A DNA stretch of 64,000 bases from Acidimicrobiia bacterium (GTDB taxonomy: Bacteria > Acidobacteriota > Vicinamibacteria > Vicinamibacterales > SCN-69-37). This document shows, piece by piece, positions 26,204 through 35,557 of the stretch; within the stretch, counting starts at the first letter, position 1; each line of letters begins with the position of its first letter. Below the pieces are notes generated by a model. That model made no database searches. It was not told where the DNA came from and saw nothing but the letters and a program-made list of their open reading frames with translations. Location: contig VFZF01000001.1 in assembly GCA_016871335.1 (NCBI GenBank), positions 62,001-126,000 on the forward strand, given 5' to 3'. The position numbers were made by a program, and so were the translations under genes.

Positions 26204-26824
26204 ATGCCACGGCCCCTGCGCCTCGCCAGACCAGGACCAGACGTCGACAAGCGCCAACTGATCCTCGACGCCGCCACCCGTGTCTTCGCCGAACGCGGCT
26301 TCTTCGGCGCACAGGTCGCCGACGTGGCCCACCGCGCCGGCATCGCCGCCGGCACGGTGTACCTGTACTTCAAGAGCAAGGACGATCTGCTCATCTCCCT
26401 CTTCGATCGCACCATGCAGGACGCGATCCGCGAAGGCCGCGACACCCTGAACGCGGTCAGCGATCCGGCCGACCGCCTGCGCCAGATCGCACGACTGCAC
26501 CTCGAACGCCTCGGGCGCGATCGCGATCTCGCCGTGGTCTTCCAGGTCGAACTGCGGCAGTCCACTAAGTTCATGGCGCGCCTGTCGGCCACGCGCCTCC
26601 GCACGTACCTTGGCGTGATTCGCGACACCATCGCCGAAGGACAAGCCGCCGGAGTCTTCCGCGCGAACGTGCCGCCCACATTCGCCGCCAAGATGTTGTT
26701 CGGGGCACTGGATGAAATGGCCACCAACTGGATCCTCAGCGACCGCAAGTACGAACTGCGCGACGATGCGGAGGGTGTGGTGGATGTGTTTTTGCACGGA
26801 GTCGCGCAACGGGAGGGGAAATGA
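26204..26824 (+). CDS. fadR: TetR-family regulator of fatty-acid degradation (FadR-like)
   Basis: The 206-residue protein has an N-terminal TetR helix-turn-helix: KRQLILDAATRVFAERGFFG, then VADVAHRAGIAAGTVYLYFKSKDDLL at about residues 16-60. The C-terminal part resembles the acyl-CoA-binding domain of FadR-type repressors. The gene follows a perfect FadR-like operator and overlaps the FadN-like gene by ATGA, so it is autoregulated and co-transcribed with the beta-oxidation genes (inference). It is a TetR protein, not the GntR-type FadR of E. coli. Confidence 0.85.
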   Translation: MPRPLRLARPGPDVDKRQLILDAATRVFAERGFFGAQVADVAHRAGIAAGTVYLYFKSKDDLLISLFDRTMQDAIREGRDTLNAVSDPADRLRQIARLHLERLGRDRDLAVVFQVELRQSTKFMARLSATRLRTYLGVIRDTIAEGQAAGVFRANVPPTFAAKMLFGALDEMATNWILSDRKYELRDDAEGVVDVFLHGVAQREGK

Positions 26825-29067
26825 GCGTCACAATTCGCCGGGCGGCAGTGTTGGGTGCCGGTGTGATGGGTGCACAAATCGCGGCGCACCTGGCCAACGC
26901 CGGCGTGCCGGTCTGGTTGCTGGATGTCACGGCCGACGCCGCCGCCGCAGGCCTGAAGCGCGCGACCACGCTGAAGCCCGATCCGTTCTTCACGCCTGAC
27001 ACCCGCGCGTTGATCCGCACCGGCAGCCTCGATGACCTCTCGGTGCTCGAGGACGCGGACTGGATCGTCGAAGCGATCATCGAGGACCTGGCCGTCAAAC
27101 GCGCACTGCTTGCGCGTGTCGACGCCATTCGCGCACCACACGCGATCGTCTCATCGAACACGTCAGGCATTCCGCTGGCCCTGATCGCCGAGGGACGCTC
27201 GGACGGTTTCCGGCAGCACTGGGTGGGCACCCACTTCTTCAACCCCCCGCGATACCTCCGGCTCGTCGAGGTGATTCCCACACCCGACACCGCTCCAACC
27301 GTCGTTGCCGGGCTCTCGGAATGGATCGATCATCGCCTTGGCAAAGGTGTCGTCCTCGCGAAGGACACGCCGGCCTTCATCGCAAACCATCTGGGCATGT
27401 TCGGCGTGATGCGCCTGCTCGACGTCGCCGGCACCGGCCGCTACACGATCGAGGAGATTGACGCGATCACCGGCCCCGCCACCGGCCGTCCGAAGAGCGC
27501 GACGTTCCGCACGGTGGACCTCGCGGGTCTTGACATCCTCTCGAAGGTCACCGCCGATCTCACCAGGCGCCTCCCGAACGAAGCCGACCGGCGCCACTTC
27601 GAGACACCAGCCTACGTGCAGGAGATGCTCACGCGCGGCCTGATCGGCGACAAGGCAGGTCAGGGCTTCTACAAGAAGGTGCGCACGGCGTCCGGCTCCG
27701 ACATCCAGACGCTCGACCTCGCGACGTTCGAGTACCGTCCGAAGAACCCCGCGCGCCTCCCCGAATTGGAGGCGGTCCGGTCGATCACCGACACCGGGGC
27801 GCGCGTGGCATCACTCTTCCACGGCCAGCACCGCACAGGCGAGTTGCTGCGCGAGACCCTGGCGCCAACGCTCCTGTACGCCGCCTACATCGCCGGCGAC
27901 GTGGCCCACTCGATTGACGACGTCGATCGCGCGATGCGATGGGGCTTCGGCTGGGATATCGGACCGTTCGAACTCTGGGATGCCATCGGCCCCGCCCACG
28001 TGCTCGCCGCCTGCGGCATCTCCGCCGACCCGGCGGTCACAGCACTCTTGGCTGGTCGCGACCGCTTCCGCGCGGGCTCATTGCCGCCCGCCGCACCCGA
28101 TCTGCTCATCCTTCAATCGGCGCGGGAACGCGGCCGCATCGTCCAGTCCAACGAGGGTGCCAGTCTCGTGGACCTCGGCGACGACGTGTTGTGTGTGGAG
28201 TTCCACTCCAAGATGAATGCGATCGGCGGCGACACGATTGCGATGCTGCACGCGGGTGTGCGCGAAGCGGAAAAGAACTTCCGCGCGCTGGTCGTCGGCA
28301 ACGATGGCCTCCACTTCTCCGCCGGCGCCAATCTGATGCTGCTCCTGCTCGAGGCGCAGGAGGAGAACTGGGACGACGTGGATCTGATGGTGCGCGGATT
28401 CCAGGGCGCCACGATGGCCCTCAAACAATCCGCCGTGCCCGTGGTCGTCGCGCCTGGCGGCCTCGCGCTGGGCGGCGGGTGCGAGGTCAGCCTGCACGGG
28501 GCAGAGGTGCAGGCCGCCGCAGAAACTTACATGGGTCTGGTTGAGGTCAGCGTGGGACTCATTCCCGGGGGTGGCGGCACGAAGGAGATGTTGCTGCGCG
28601 CGCTCGACGTGCAGACGGCGTTTGAGACGATTGGTTTCGGCAAGGTGTCCACCAGCGGACCTGATGCAAAGCGGCTGGGCTATCTGCGCGCGCAGGACGG
28701 CATCACGATGAACCGCGAACGCCTCATCGCCGATGCCAAGGCCGCGGCCCTTGCGCTGGCACGTGGCGGCTACCAGCCGCCGCAGCCGCGCGCGTCCATC
28801 CCGGTTGGGGGCCCGACTGCGTACGCGACGCTGGCGCTGGGTGTGCACCTGGCGTGGCGCGCGGGGCGGCTGAGCGATCACGACGTGACGATCGGCCGCA
28901 AGCTGGCCTGGATTCTCACCGGCGGCAATGTGCCGTATGCGACGACCCTGTCCGAAGGCCAGCTGCTGGATCTCGAGCGGGAGGCGTTCCTGAGCCTGTG
29001 CGGCGAACCAAAGACGCAGGAGCGCATCGCATACACGCTCAAGACCGGAAAGACGCTCAGGAACTGA
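26821..29067 (+). CDS. fadN: 3-hydroxyacyl-CoA dehydrogenase/enoyl-CoA hydratase fusion
   Basis: The 748-residue bifunctional beta-oxidation enzyme has the dehydrogenase first. Residues 8-27 hold the NAD-binding GAGVMG motif, SSNTSG lies near 115, and THFFNPPRYLRLVEVIP near 140 holds the catalytic His. The C-terminal dehydrogenase domains extend to about 420. The hydratase follows: an oxyanion-hole segment SAGANLMLLL, then GGGCEVSLHGAE and MGLVEVSVGLIPGGGGTKE, retaining both Glu residues expected of crotonases. This domain order is that of Bacillus FadN, the reverse of E. coli FadB. It oxidises and hydrates acyl-CoA intermediates in the cytoplasm, handing 3-ketoacyl-CoA to the thiolase at 30438. 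Confidence 0.9.
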   Translation: MSVTIRRAAVLGAGVMGAQIAAHLANAGVPVWLLDVTADAAAAGLKRATTLKPDPFFTPDTRALIRTGSLDDLSVLEDADWIVEAIIEDLAVKRALLARVDAIRAPHAIVSSNTSGIPLALIAEGRSDGFRQHWVGTHFFNPPRYLRLVEVIPTPDTAPTVVAGLSEWIDHRLGKGVVLAKDTPAFIANHLGMFGVMRLLDVAGTGRYTIEEIDAITGPATGRPKSATFRTVDLAGLDILSKVTADLTRRLPNEADRRHFETPAYVQEMLTRGLIGDKAGQGFYKKVRTASGSDIQTLDLATFEYRPKNPARLPELEAVRSITDTGARVASLFHGQHRTGELLRETLAPTLLYAAYIAGDVAHSIDDVDRAMRWGFGWDIGPFELWDAIGPAHVLAACGISADPAVTALLAGRDRFRAGSLPPAAPDLLILQSARERGRIVQSNEGASLVDLGDDVLCVEFHSKMNAIGGDTIAMLHAGVREAEKNFRALVVGNDGLHFSAGANLMLLLLEAQEENWDDVDLMVRGFQGATMALKQSAVPVVVAPGGLALGGGCEVSLHGAEVQAAAETYMGLVEVSVGLIPGGGGTKEMLLRALDVQTAFETIGFGKVSTSGPDAKRLGYLRAQDGITMNRERLIADAKAAALALARGGYQPPQPRASIPVGGPTAYATLALGVHLAWRAGRLSDHDVTIGRKLAWILTGGNVPYATTLSEGQLLDLEREAFLSLCGEPKTQERIAYTLKTGKTLRN

Positions 29068-29069
29068 CG

Positions 29070-29855
29070 ATGGCGGCTGCTGGCGCACTCCCGATCGTGC
29101 TCATTCCCGGCATTCAGGGCCATTGGGAGTGGATGAAGCCGACGCTTGACGCGTTGCGCCCGACCAGGGACGTCCGGACGTTTTCGCTCAACGTCGAGGA
29201 CGGAACCCAGGATCCGTTCGACAGGTGGATGGCGGAGGTCGACCGCGCGATCGACGCGACAGGCGCTGCGCGCGCCGTGATCGTGGGTGTCTCGTTCGGC
29301 GGACTCGTCGCCGTCCGGTATGCGGCGACTCGTCCCGATCGCACCGCGGCCGTGATCCTGGCTTCGTCGCCGTCGCCCCGCATGGCGCTGGGTCAGGCGG
29401 AGCAGCAGCTCTTGAAGCGGCCGCTCCTGCTGCTGCCGCTGTTCGCGATTCGCGGCCTGCGGCGGCTGCTGCCCGAGGTGCTGGCCGCGCACGACACCTG
29501 GCTCGACCGTCTCCGGTTCCTGGTGACCTACGGCTGGCAGGTGACCCGGCGTCCGATCGCGCCACGCCAGACCGCGCGCTGGGTGCGCACATGGCAGACC
29601 CGGTCGCGGGAACTGGCGGCCGACTGTGCACGGGTGTGTGCACCGGTGCGGCTGATCACCGGCGACACCCATCTCGATCGCGTCGTCCCGGTCTCGAGCA
29701 CGCGCGACTACCTGACGCTGATCCCCGGCAGCACGGCCGTCGTGCTGCCACGAACGGGCCACATCGGCCTTGTCTCCAAACCCGCGGCATTTGCCGCGCT
29801 CGTGAATGAGTTCATCAATGGTCTTGACGATTCCAGGTCCCGCCGGTCCGCTTGA
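29070..29855 (+). CDS. Alpha/beta hydrolase in the beta-oxidation operon
   Basis: The 261-residue protein starts 2 nt after the FadN-like stop. The fold begins PIVLIPGIQGHWEWMKP. The nucleophile elbow is GVSFGGLVAV (Ser near residue 77), an acid is likely in ITGDTHLDRVVP and the catalytic His in RTGHIGL. No signal peptide is visible, so it should be cytoplasmic. The substrate is unknown; the operon suggests an acyl-ester or acyl-CoA thioester. Its 3' end overlaps the next hydrolase by about 50 nt, which supports translational coupling. Confidence 0.83.
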   Translation: MAAAGALPIVLIPGIQGHWEWMKPTLDALRPTRDVRTFSLNVEDGTQDPFDRWMAEVDRAIDATGAARAVIVGVSFGGLVAVRYAATRPDRTAAVILASSPSPRMALGQAEQQLLKRPLLLLPLFAIRGLRRLLPEVLAAHDTWLDRLRFLVTYGWQVTRRPIAPRQTARWVRTWQTRSRELAADCARVCAPVRLITGDTHLDRVVPVSSTRDYLTLIPGSTAVVLPRTGHIGLVSKPAAFAALVNEFINGLDDSRSRRSA

Positions 29856-30441
29856 GGCGAGGCTCGACCTCCCGACGGATGCGCCGCGCGCGGCGGTGGT
29901 GCTCGCACACCCCATGCCGACGCTCGGGGGCACCATGCACACGCGGGGCGTGTTCCAGTCCGCAAAGGCCCTCACGCGCATCGGGTGCGTGGTGTTGCGC
30001 TTCAACTTTCGAGGCGTCGGCACCAGTGCCGGGTCGTTCGACAACGGGGTTGGCGAAGTGGATGACTTCCGGGCGGCGCTCAACGAGCTGCATGACAGAT
30101 ATCCCGACCTCCCGCTCTGGGCGGCCGGCTTCTCATTCGGCGCCTGGGTGGCGATGGAAACCGGCGCCACCGACCCGCGGGTCTCGGCGCTGATCGGCAT
30201 CGCGCCACCCGTGGCCGGCCACGGCCTCCGGTTTGTCGACACACTGGACACAGCCAAGCCGAAGTTCCTGGTGCAGGGCGACCTCGACACGCTGTGTCTG
30301 TTGAAGGACCTGCGCGCGTTCTACGCACAACTGCACGAACCAAAGGACCTCATCGTCATCGACGGCGCGGACCATCTGTTCGAGGGCCGGACGGAGGAAC
30401 TCGGCATCGCGCTCGAGGATTTGCTGGGAGATTTTTCATGA
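29806..30441 (+). CDS. Alpha/beta hydrolase, dienelactone hydrolase/KANL3-Tex30-like
   Basis: The 211-residue protein has VLAHPMPTLGGTMHTRGV near residue 32, a nucleophile elbow AGFSFGAWVAM (Ser near 110), the acid in VQGDLDTLC and the His in DGADHLFEG. This arrangement matches small hydrolases of the COG2945 type. ATG at 29806 and ATG at 29818 are both possible starts. The end overlaps the thiolase gene by ATGA. It is the second consecutive hydrolase in a fatty-acid operon; substrate unknown. Confidence 0.82.
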   Translation: MSSSMVLTIPGPAGPLEARLDLPTDAPRAAVVLAHPMPTLGGTMHTRGVFQSAKALTRIGCVVLRFNFRGVGTSAGSFDNGVGEVDDFRAALNELHDRYPDLPLWAAGFSFGAWVAMETGATDPRVSALIGIAPPVAGHGLRFVDTLDTAKPKFLVQGDLDTLCLLKDLRAFYAQLHEPKDLIVIDGADHLFEGRTEELGIALEDLLGDFS

Positions 30442-31592
30442 CCGACATCGTGATCGTCGCCGCCGTCCGCACCCCGATCGGCAAAGCCCCGAAAGGCGTG
30501 CTTCGCACCACGCGCCCCGACGACATGGCGGCGCACGTCATCGCGGCGCTCCTCGCGCGGACGCCCGGACTCGATCCGGCGCTGATTGACGATGTGATCA
30601 TGGGATGCGCCATGCCGGAAGCCGAACAGGGCATGAACGTCGCGCGCATCGCCAGCCTGCGCGCCGGCGTTCCCGTCACCGCGTCGGCGGTCACCGTGAA
30701 CCGGTTCTGCGCGTCCGGGCTCGAGTCCATTGCGCAGGCGGCAGGACGCATCGCCACCGGCAGTGCGGAGGTCGTCATTGCCGGCGGCACGGAGTCGATG
30801 AGCCTGATTCCGATGGGCGGCCACACCATTGCGCCCAATCCCGGACTTGTACGCGACTATCCGGACGTGTATCTCTCCACCGGGCTCGTGGCCGAGAACC
30901 ATGCGCGTGAGAGCGGGATCTCGCGTGACGCCCAGGATGCGTTCGCGCTGCGGAGCCATCAGCGGGCGCTCGCGGCGATTGATGCCGGCCGCTTCGTGGA
31001 TGAAATCGCCCCGATCGATGTCGCGACGTTGCAGGGCGTGGTCCGTGTGGACACCGACGAAGGGCCACGCCGCGAAACGTCGGCCGAGGCGCTCGCGGGC
31101 CTGAAGCCGGCGTTCCATGTGAAGGGCACGGTCACCGCCGGCAATTCGTCGCAGATGTCCGATGCGGCATCGGCGGTGATTGTGATGTCCGCCGCACGGG
31201 CAGCAGCGCTCGGCCTCACGCCGCTGGCGCGATTCGTGGGGTACGCCACCGCCGGCGTGAAGCCCGAGCTGTTTGGCACGGGCCCCGTGCCCGCCATTCG
31301 CAAACTGCTCGATCGCCTGGGACTCTCGATCGATGCGGTCGACCTGGTCGAACTGAACGAAGCCTTCGCCGCACAGGTGCTTGCGTGCACGAGGGAACTG
31401 CCCATCGACCCCGATCGACTCAACGTCAACGGCGGCGCCATCGCGATCGGTCATCCCCTCGGATGCACCGGCGCCCGACTGACCACGTCGCTTGTGCACG
31501 AACTTCGCCGGCGCCAGGCCCGCTACGGCATGGTCACCATGTGTGTCGGCGGCGGCATGGGCGCCGCCGCAATCTTTGAACGCCTTTCCTAG
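30438..31592 (+). CDS. fadA: Acetyl-CoA C-acyltransferase (3-ketoacyl-CoA thiolase)
   Basis: The 384-residue thiolase has its catalytic Cys91 in VNRFCASGLESIAQAAGRI. His and the second-site Cys are in GGAIAIGHPLGCTGAR, and the final Cys is in VTMCVGGGMGAA. Length and motifs are complete. It cleaves 3-ketoacyl-CoA with CoA to acetyl-CoA and a shortened acyl-CoA in the cytoplasm. The start ATG overlaps the previous TGA. It works with the FadN-like enzyme (26821) and the acyl-CoA dehydrogenase (31604). Confidence 0.93.
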   Translation: MTDIVIVAAVRTPIGKAPKGVLRTTRPDDMAAHVIAALLARTPGLDPALIDDVIMGCAMPEAEQGMNVARIASLRAGVPVTASAVTVNRFCASGLESIAQAAGRIATGSAEVVIAGGTESMSLIPMGGHTIAPNPGLVRDYPDVYLSTGLVAENHARESGISRDAQDAFALRSHQRALAAIDAGRFVDEIAPIDVATLQGVVRVDTDEGPRRETSAEALAGLKPAFHVKGTVTAGNSSQMSDAASAVIVMSAARAAALGLTPLARFVGYATAGVKPELFGTGPVPAIRKLLDRLGLSIDAVDLVELNEAFAAQVLACTRELPIDPDRLNVNGGAIAIGHPLGCTGARLTTSLVHELRRRQARYGMVTMCVGGGMGAAAIFERLS

Positions 31593-31603
31593 AGGACTTC
31601 ACA

Positions 31604-33418
<1,815 letters not shown>

Positions 33419-33452
33419 AACTCACCATGGGGGGCCATGAGGAGCCATGAGG

Positions 33453-34085
33453 ATGCGTGCTGTGCTCGTCGTGCTGATGATGACCGTGCTGTCGGCCTGT
33501 ACGTCCGGGCCGCAGCCCATGGACGACTCGTCCTATGACCGGGACGTGCTGGCGTCGCGGGCGGCGAAGGACGCGATGTTCAAGTCGAGCCCGGACTCGC
33601 CGCTGGTGCCTGCAGACCGCGCGACGTTCACGGGCCTCCTCTACTTCCCGGTGAACTCCCTGTACCGCATGCCGTCGCGGCTCGACGAAGATCGCTCGAA
33701 CACCACCGTGATCGAACTCTCCACGTCGTCCACGGAAAAGCGGCGGATGCAGCGCGTGGGATCGTTGCGGTTCACATTCAACGGGAAGCCGCTGTCGCTG
33801 ACCGCGTTCGCCGATGAGGGCACACGCACAATCACGCGGCTGTTTGTGCCGTTCGGCGATCTGACCAGCGGGGAGACCACCTACGGTGGCGGCCGGTATC
33901 TCGACCTGGACCGGACGCCCACCGGGCTGTACGACCTGGACTTCAATCGCGCGTATCACCCGTACTGCGTCTACAACATCGACTACGTCTGCCCTGTGCC
34001 TCCACGGGAGAACCGGCTCGAGATTGCCATTCTCTCCGGAGAAAAGCTGCCGACCGGCTACCACGCCAAGTCCTGGAAGCCATGA
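33453..34085 (+). CDS. DUF1684 lipoprotein
   Basis: The product is about 210 residues. The N-terminus carries a lipoprotein signal with lipobox LSAC. The C-terminal half has the DUF1684 signature: DLTSGETTYGGGRYLDL, then YDLDFNRAYHPYCVYN and CPVPPRENRLEIAILSGEK. The biochemical function of the family is unknown. I prefer ATG at 33453 because GGAG lies 8 nt upstream; ATG at 33447 is in frame but too close to its Shine-Dalgarno. It overlaps the HAD gene by ATGA. Confidence 0.85.
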   Translation: MRAVLVVLMMTVLSACTSGPQPMDDSSYDRDVLASRAAKDAMFKSSPDSPLVPADRATFTGLLYFPVNSLYRMPSRLDEDRSNTTVIELSTSSTEKRRMQRVGSLRFTFNGKPLSLTAFADEGTRTITRLFVPFGDLTSGETTYGGGRYLDLDRTPTGLYDLDFNRAYHPYCVYNIDYVCPVPPRENRLEIAILSGEKLPTGYHAKSWKP

Positions 34086-34741
34086 TTCGGGCCGTCGTCT
34101 TCGACTTTGACGGAGTGCTCGCCGACACCGAACGTCTGCATCTGGTGGCGTTGCGCGACACGCTGGCCACACGGGGCTGGACGCTGTCGGACGAGGACTA
34201 CTGCACGCATTATCTCGGTTACGACGATCGCGGCTGTGTCACTGAATTCGCGCGACGGCAGGGCGTGAGCCTCGATGACGAATTGGTGCAGGACCTGCTG
34301 CGCAACAAGGCCCGCCGCTACGCGGATCTCTTTGACCGCGGCCAGGTGCTCTACCCCACCGCACGCCCGTGTATCGAACGTCTGGCCGCCGAGTTCCCGC
34401 TGGCAATCGCCTCAGGCTCCCTGCGCGGCGAGATCGAGCGCATCCTCGACGCCAACGGCTTGCGTGGGTTCTTTCGGCACATCACCGGCGCCGATGATGT
34501 CATCGAGGGCAAGCCGGCGCCGGAGAGTTATCAGAAGGCCGTCGCCGCCCTGAATCTCAGCGGCGCCGACGCGCTCGCCATCGAAGACTCACCGTGGGGA
34601 CTGCAGTCCGCGCGCGGCGCCGGCCTGCACACCATCGGCATCACCACCAGCTATCAGGCCGCAATGCTGACCGATGCCAACCACGTCGTGAATTCGCTCG
34701 ACGAGATCACGCCGCAGCTCATCCAAGCCCGAGCCGTTTGA
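34082..34741 (+). CDS. HAD-superfamily phosphatase, beta-phosphoglucomutase-like
   Basis: The 219-residue protein has the catalytic motif I FDFDGVLADTE (nucleophile Asp8, acid/base Asp10), motif II IASGS, a Lys in EGKPAPESY (motif III) and motif IV AIEDSPWGLQSARGAG. A helical cap lies between motifs I and II (subclass I). It should dephosphorylate, or transfer phosphate on, a small sugar-phosphate-like substrate in the cytoplasm; specificity cannot be read from the sequence. It is translationally coupled to the DUF1684 gene. Confidence 0.88.
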   Translation: MIRAVVFDFDGVLADTERLHLVALRDTLATRGWTLSDEDYCTHYLGYDDRGCVTEFARRQGVSLDDELVQDLLRNKARRYADLFDRGQVLYPTARPCIERLAAEFPLAIASGSLRGEIERILDANGLRGFFRHITGADDVIEGKPAPESYQKAVAALNLSGADALAIEDSPWGLQSARGAGLHTIGITTSYQAAMLTDANHVVNSLDEITPQLIQARAV

Positions 34742-34759
34742 GTCACCGTGAGCCGTGGG

Positions 34760-35475
34760 TCAGCGCACGCCAGGCACAACGCGACGGGTGTAGGTGCCGC
34801 CGGCGTTCGGCTCGCTCTCAATGAGCGTCAACGCGCCATTGGTGTGCGTGAAGCGGCGATCCGGCTTGCCGTCATTCCCATCGTCGAACGCCACCGTGCG
34901 CAACACGCCGTTCTCCCAGGTTTCCCACTGGCCAACCACGCCGTCCCCATCCTTGTCCTCTTCAACCCTGACCAGGATCTCGGACTCGTAGAACTCGCGC
35001 CGGGTCACGATGAACTCCGCGGCATTGTCGACGTCGAGAAAATCGATGCGATGTGTCTTGCCGTCCGCCGACGGATAGAGCCAGGTGTCGGCGACGCCTG
35101 TAGGGCCGCCTGAACTTGAGGCGGCCGAGTCAGGTTGGGTGGGGTTGGGTCGTTCGCGGATCCAGCCGGCGCGGGCGAGGAGGCCCTTGTCGTCGTGCTC
35201 CTCCCAGCGGTCGATGACGCCGTCTTCGTTGGTATCAAGCTCGGACGAGACGGGACGAGGACCATTCATCCTGGTCCAGGTGTCGATCCGGCCGTTCTTG
35301 TCGCGGTCGTACGTGATCTGAATCAGCTGGCCGGTCTGCTGTCGTAGGTGGCCAGGGAGGTGCCCGATCCTTGCGGCTGACCGCAGGCCGCCAGGCTGAG
35401 GGCGAACCCTGGCCCCAGCAGGGCAACAGCGACCGCTCTGGAGTCGTAAGTCCAGTAGCGCCGGGTGGGAGGCAT
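34760..35475 (-). pseudogene. Frameshifted lipoprotein with calcium-binding-type repeats
   Basis: From ATG at 35475 the frame gives MPPTRRYWTYDS, a hydrophobic stretch and the lipobox LAAC, then stops early at ATYDSRPAS. The adjacent frame continues at once with QTGQLIQITYDRDKNGRID and runs to 34760. Restoring one base near 35340 joins them into one lipoprotein of about 240 residues. The body has four D-x-D/N-x-N/D-G-x-x-D loops: DRDKNGRID, DTNEDGVID, DKDGDGVVG, DDGNDGKPD. A REP-like element (35100-35126) is inserted in frame. This could be true decay, a programmed or phase-variable shift, or an assembly error. Confidence 0.7.
35100..35126 (+). repeat. REP-like GTAG-hairpin element inside a coding frame
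   Basis: GTAG is followed by the stem GGCCGCCT/AGGCGGCC (35104-35111 and 35119-35126) around GAACTTG. Read on the minus strand it encodes AASSSGGPT without breaking the frame. Confidence 0.75.
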
Positions 35476-35513
35476 GGGGGCATTCTCTCCGCATGACTCC
35501 CGTCCCAAGGGAA

Positions 35514-35540
35514 TTGACCCACAGGGCATGGCGTTATAAC
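35514..35540 (+). promoter_or_regulatory. Possible promoter of the propeller operon
   Basis: TTGACC (35514-35519) and TATAAC (35535-35540) are separated by 15 bp, slightly short for sigma-70. They lie 18 nt before the start at 35558. Confidence 0.3.
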
Positions 35541-35557
35541 GTCGCGGTATCCCTCTC

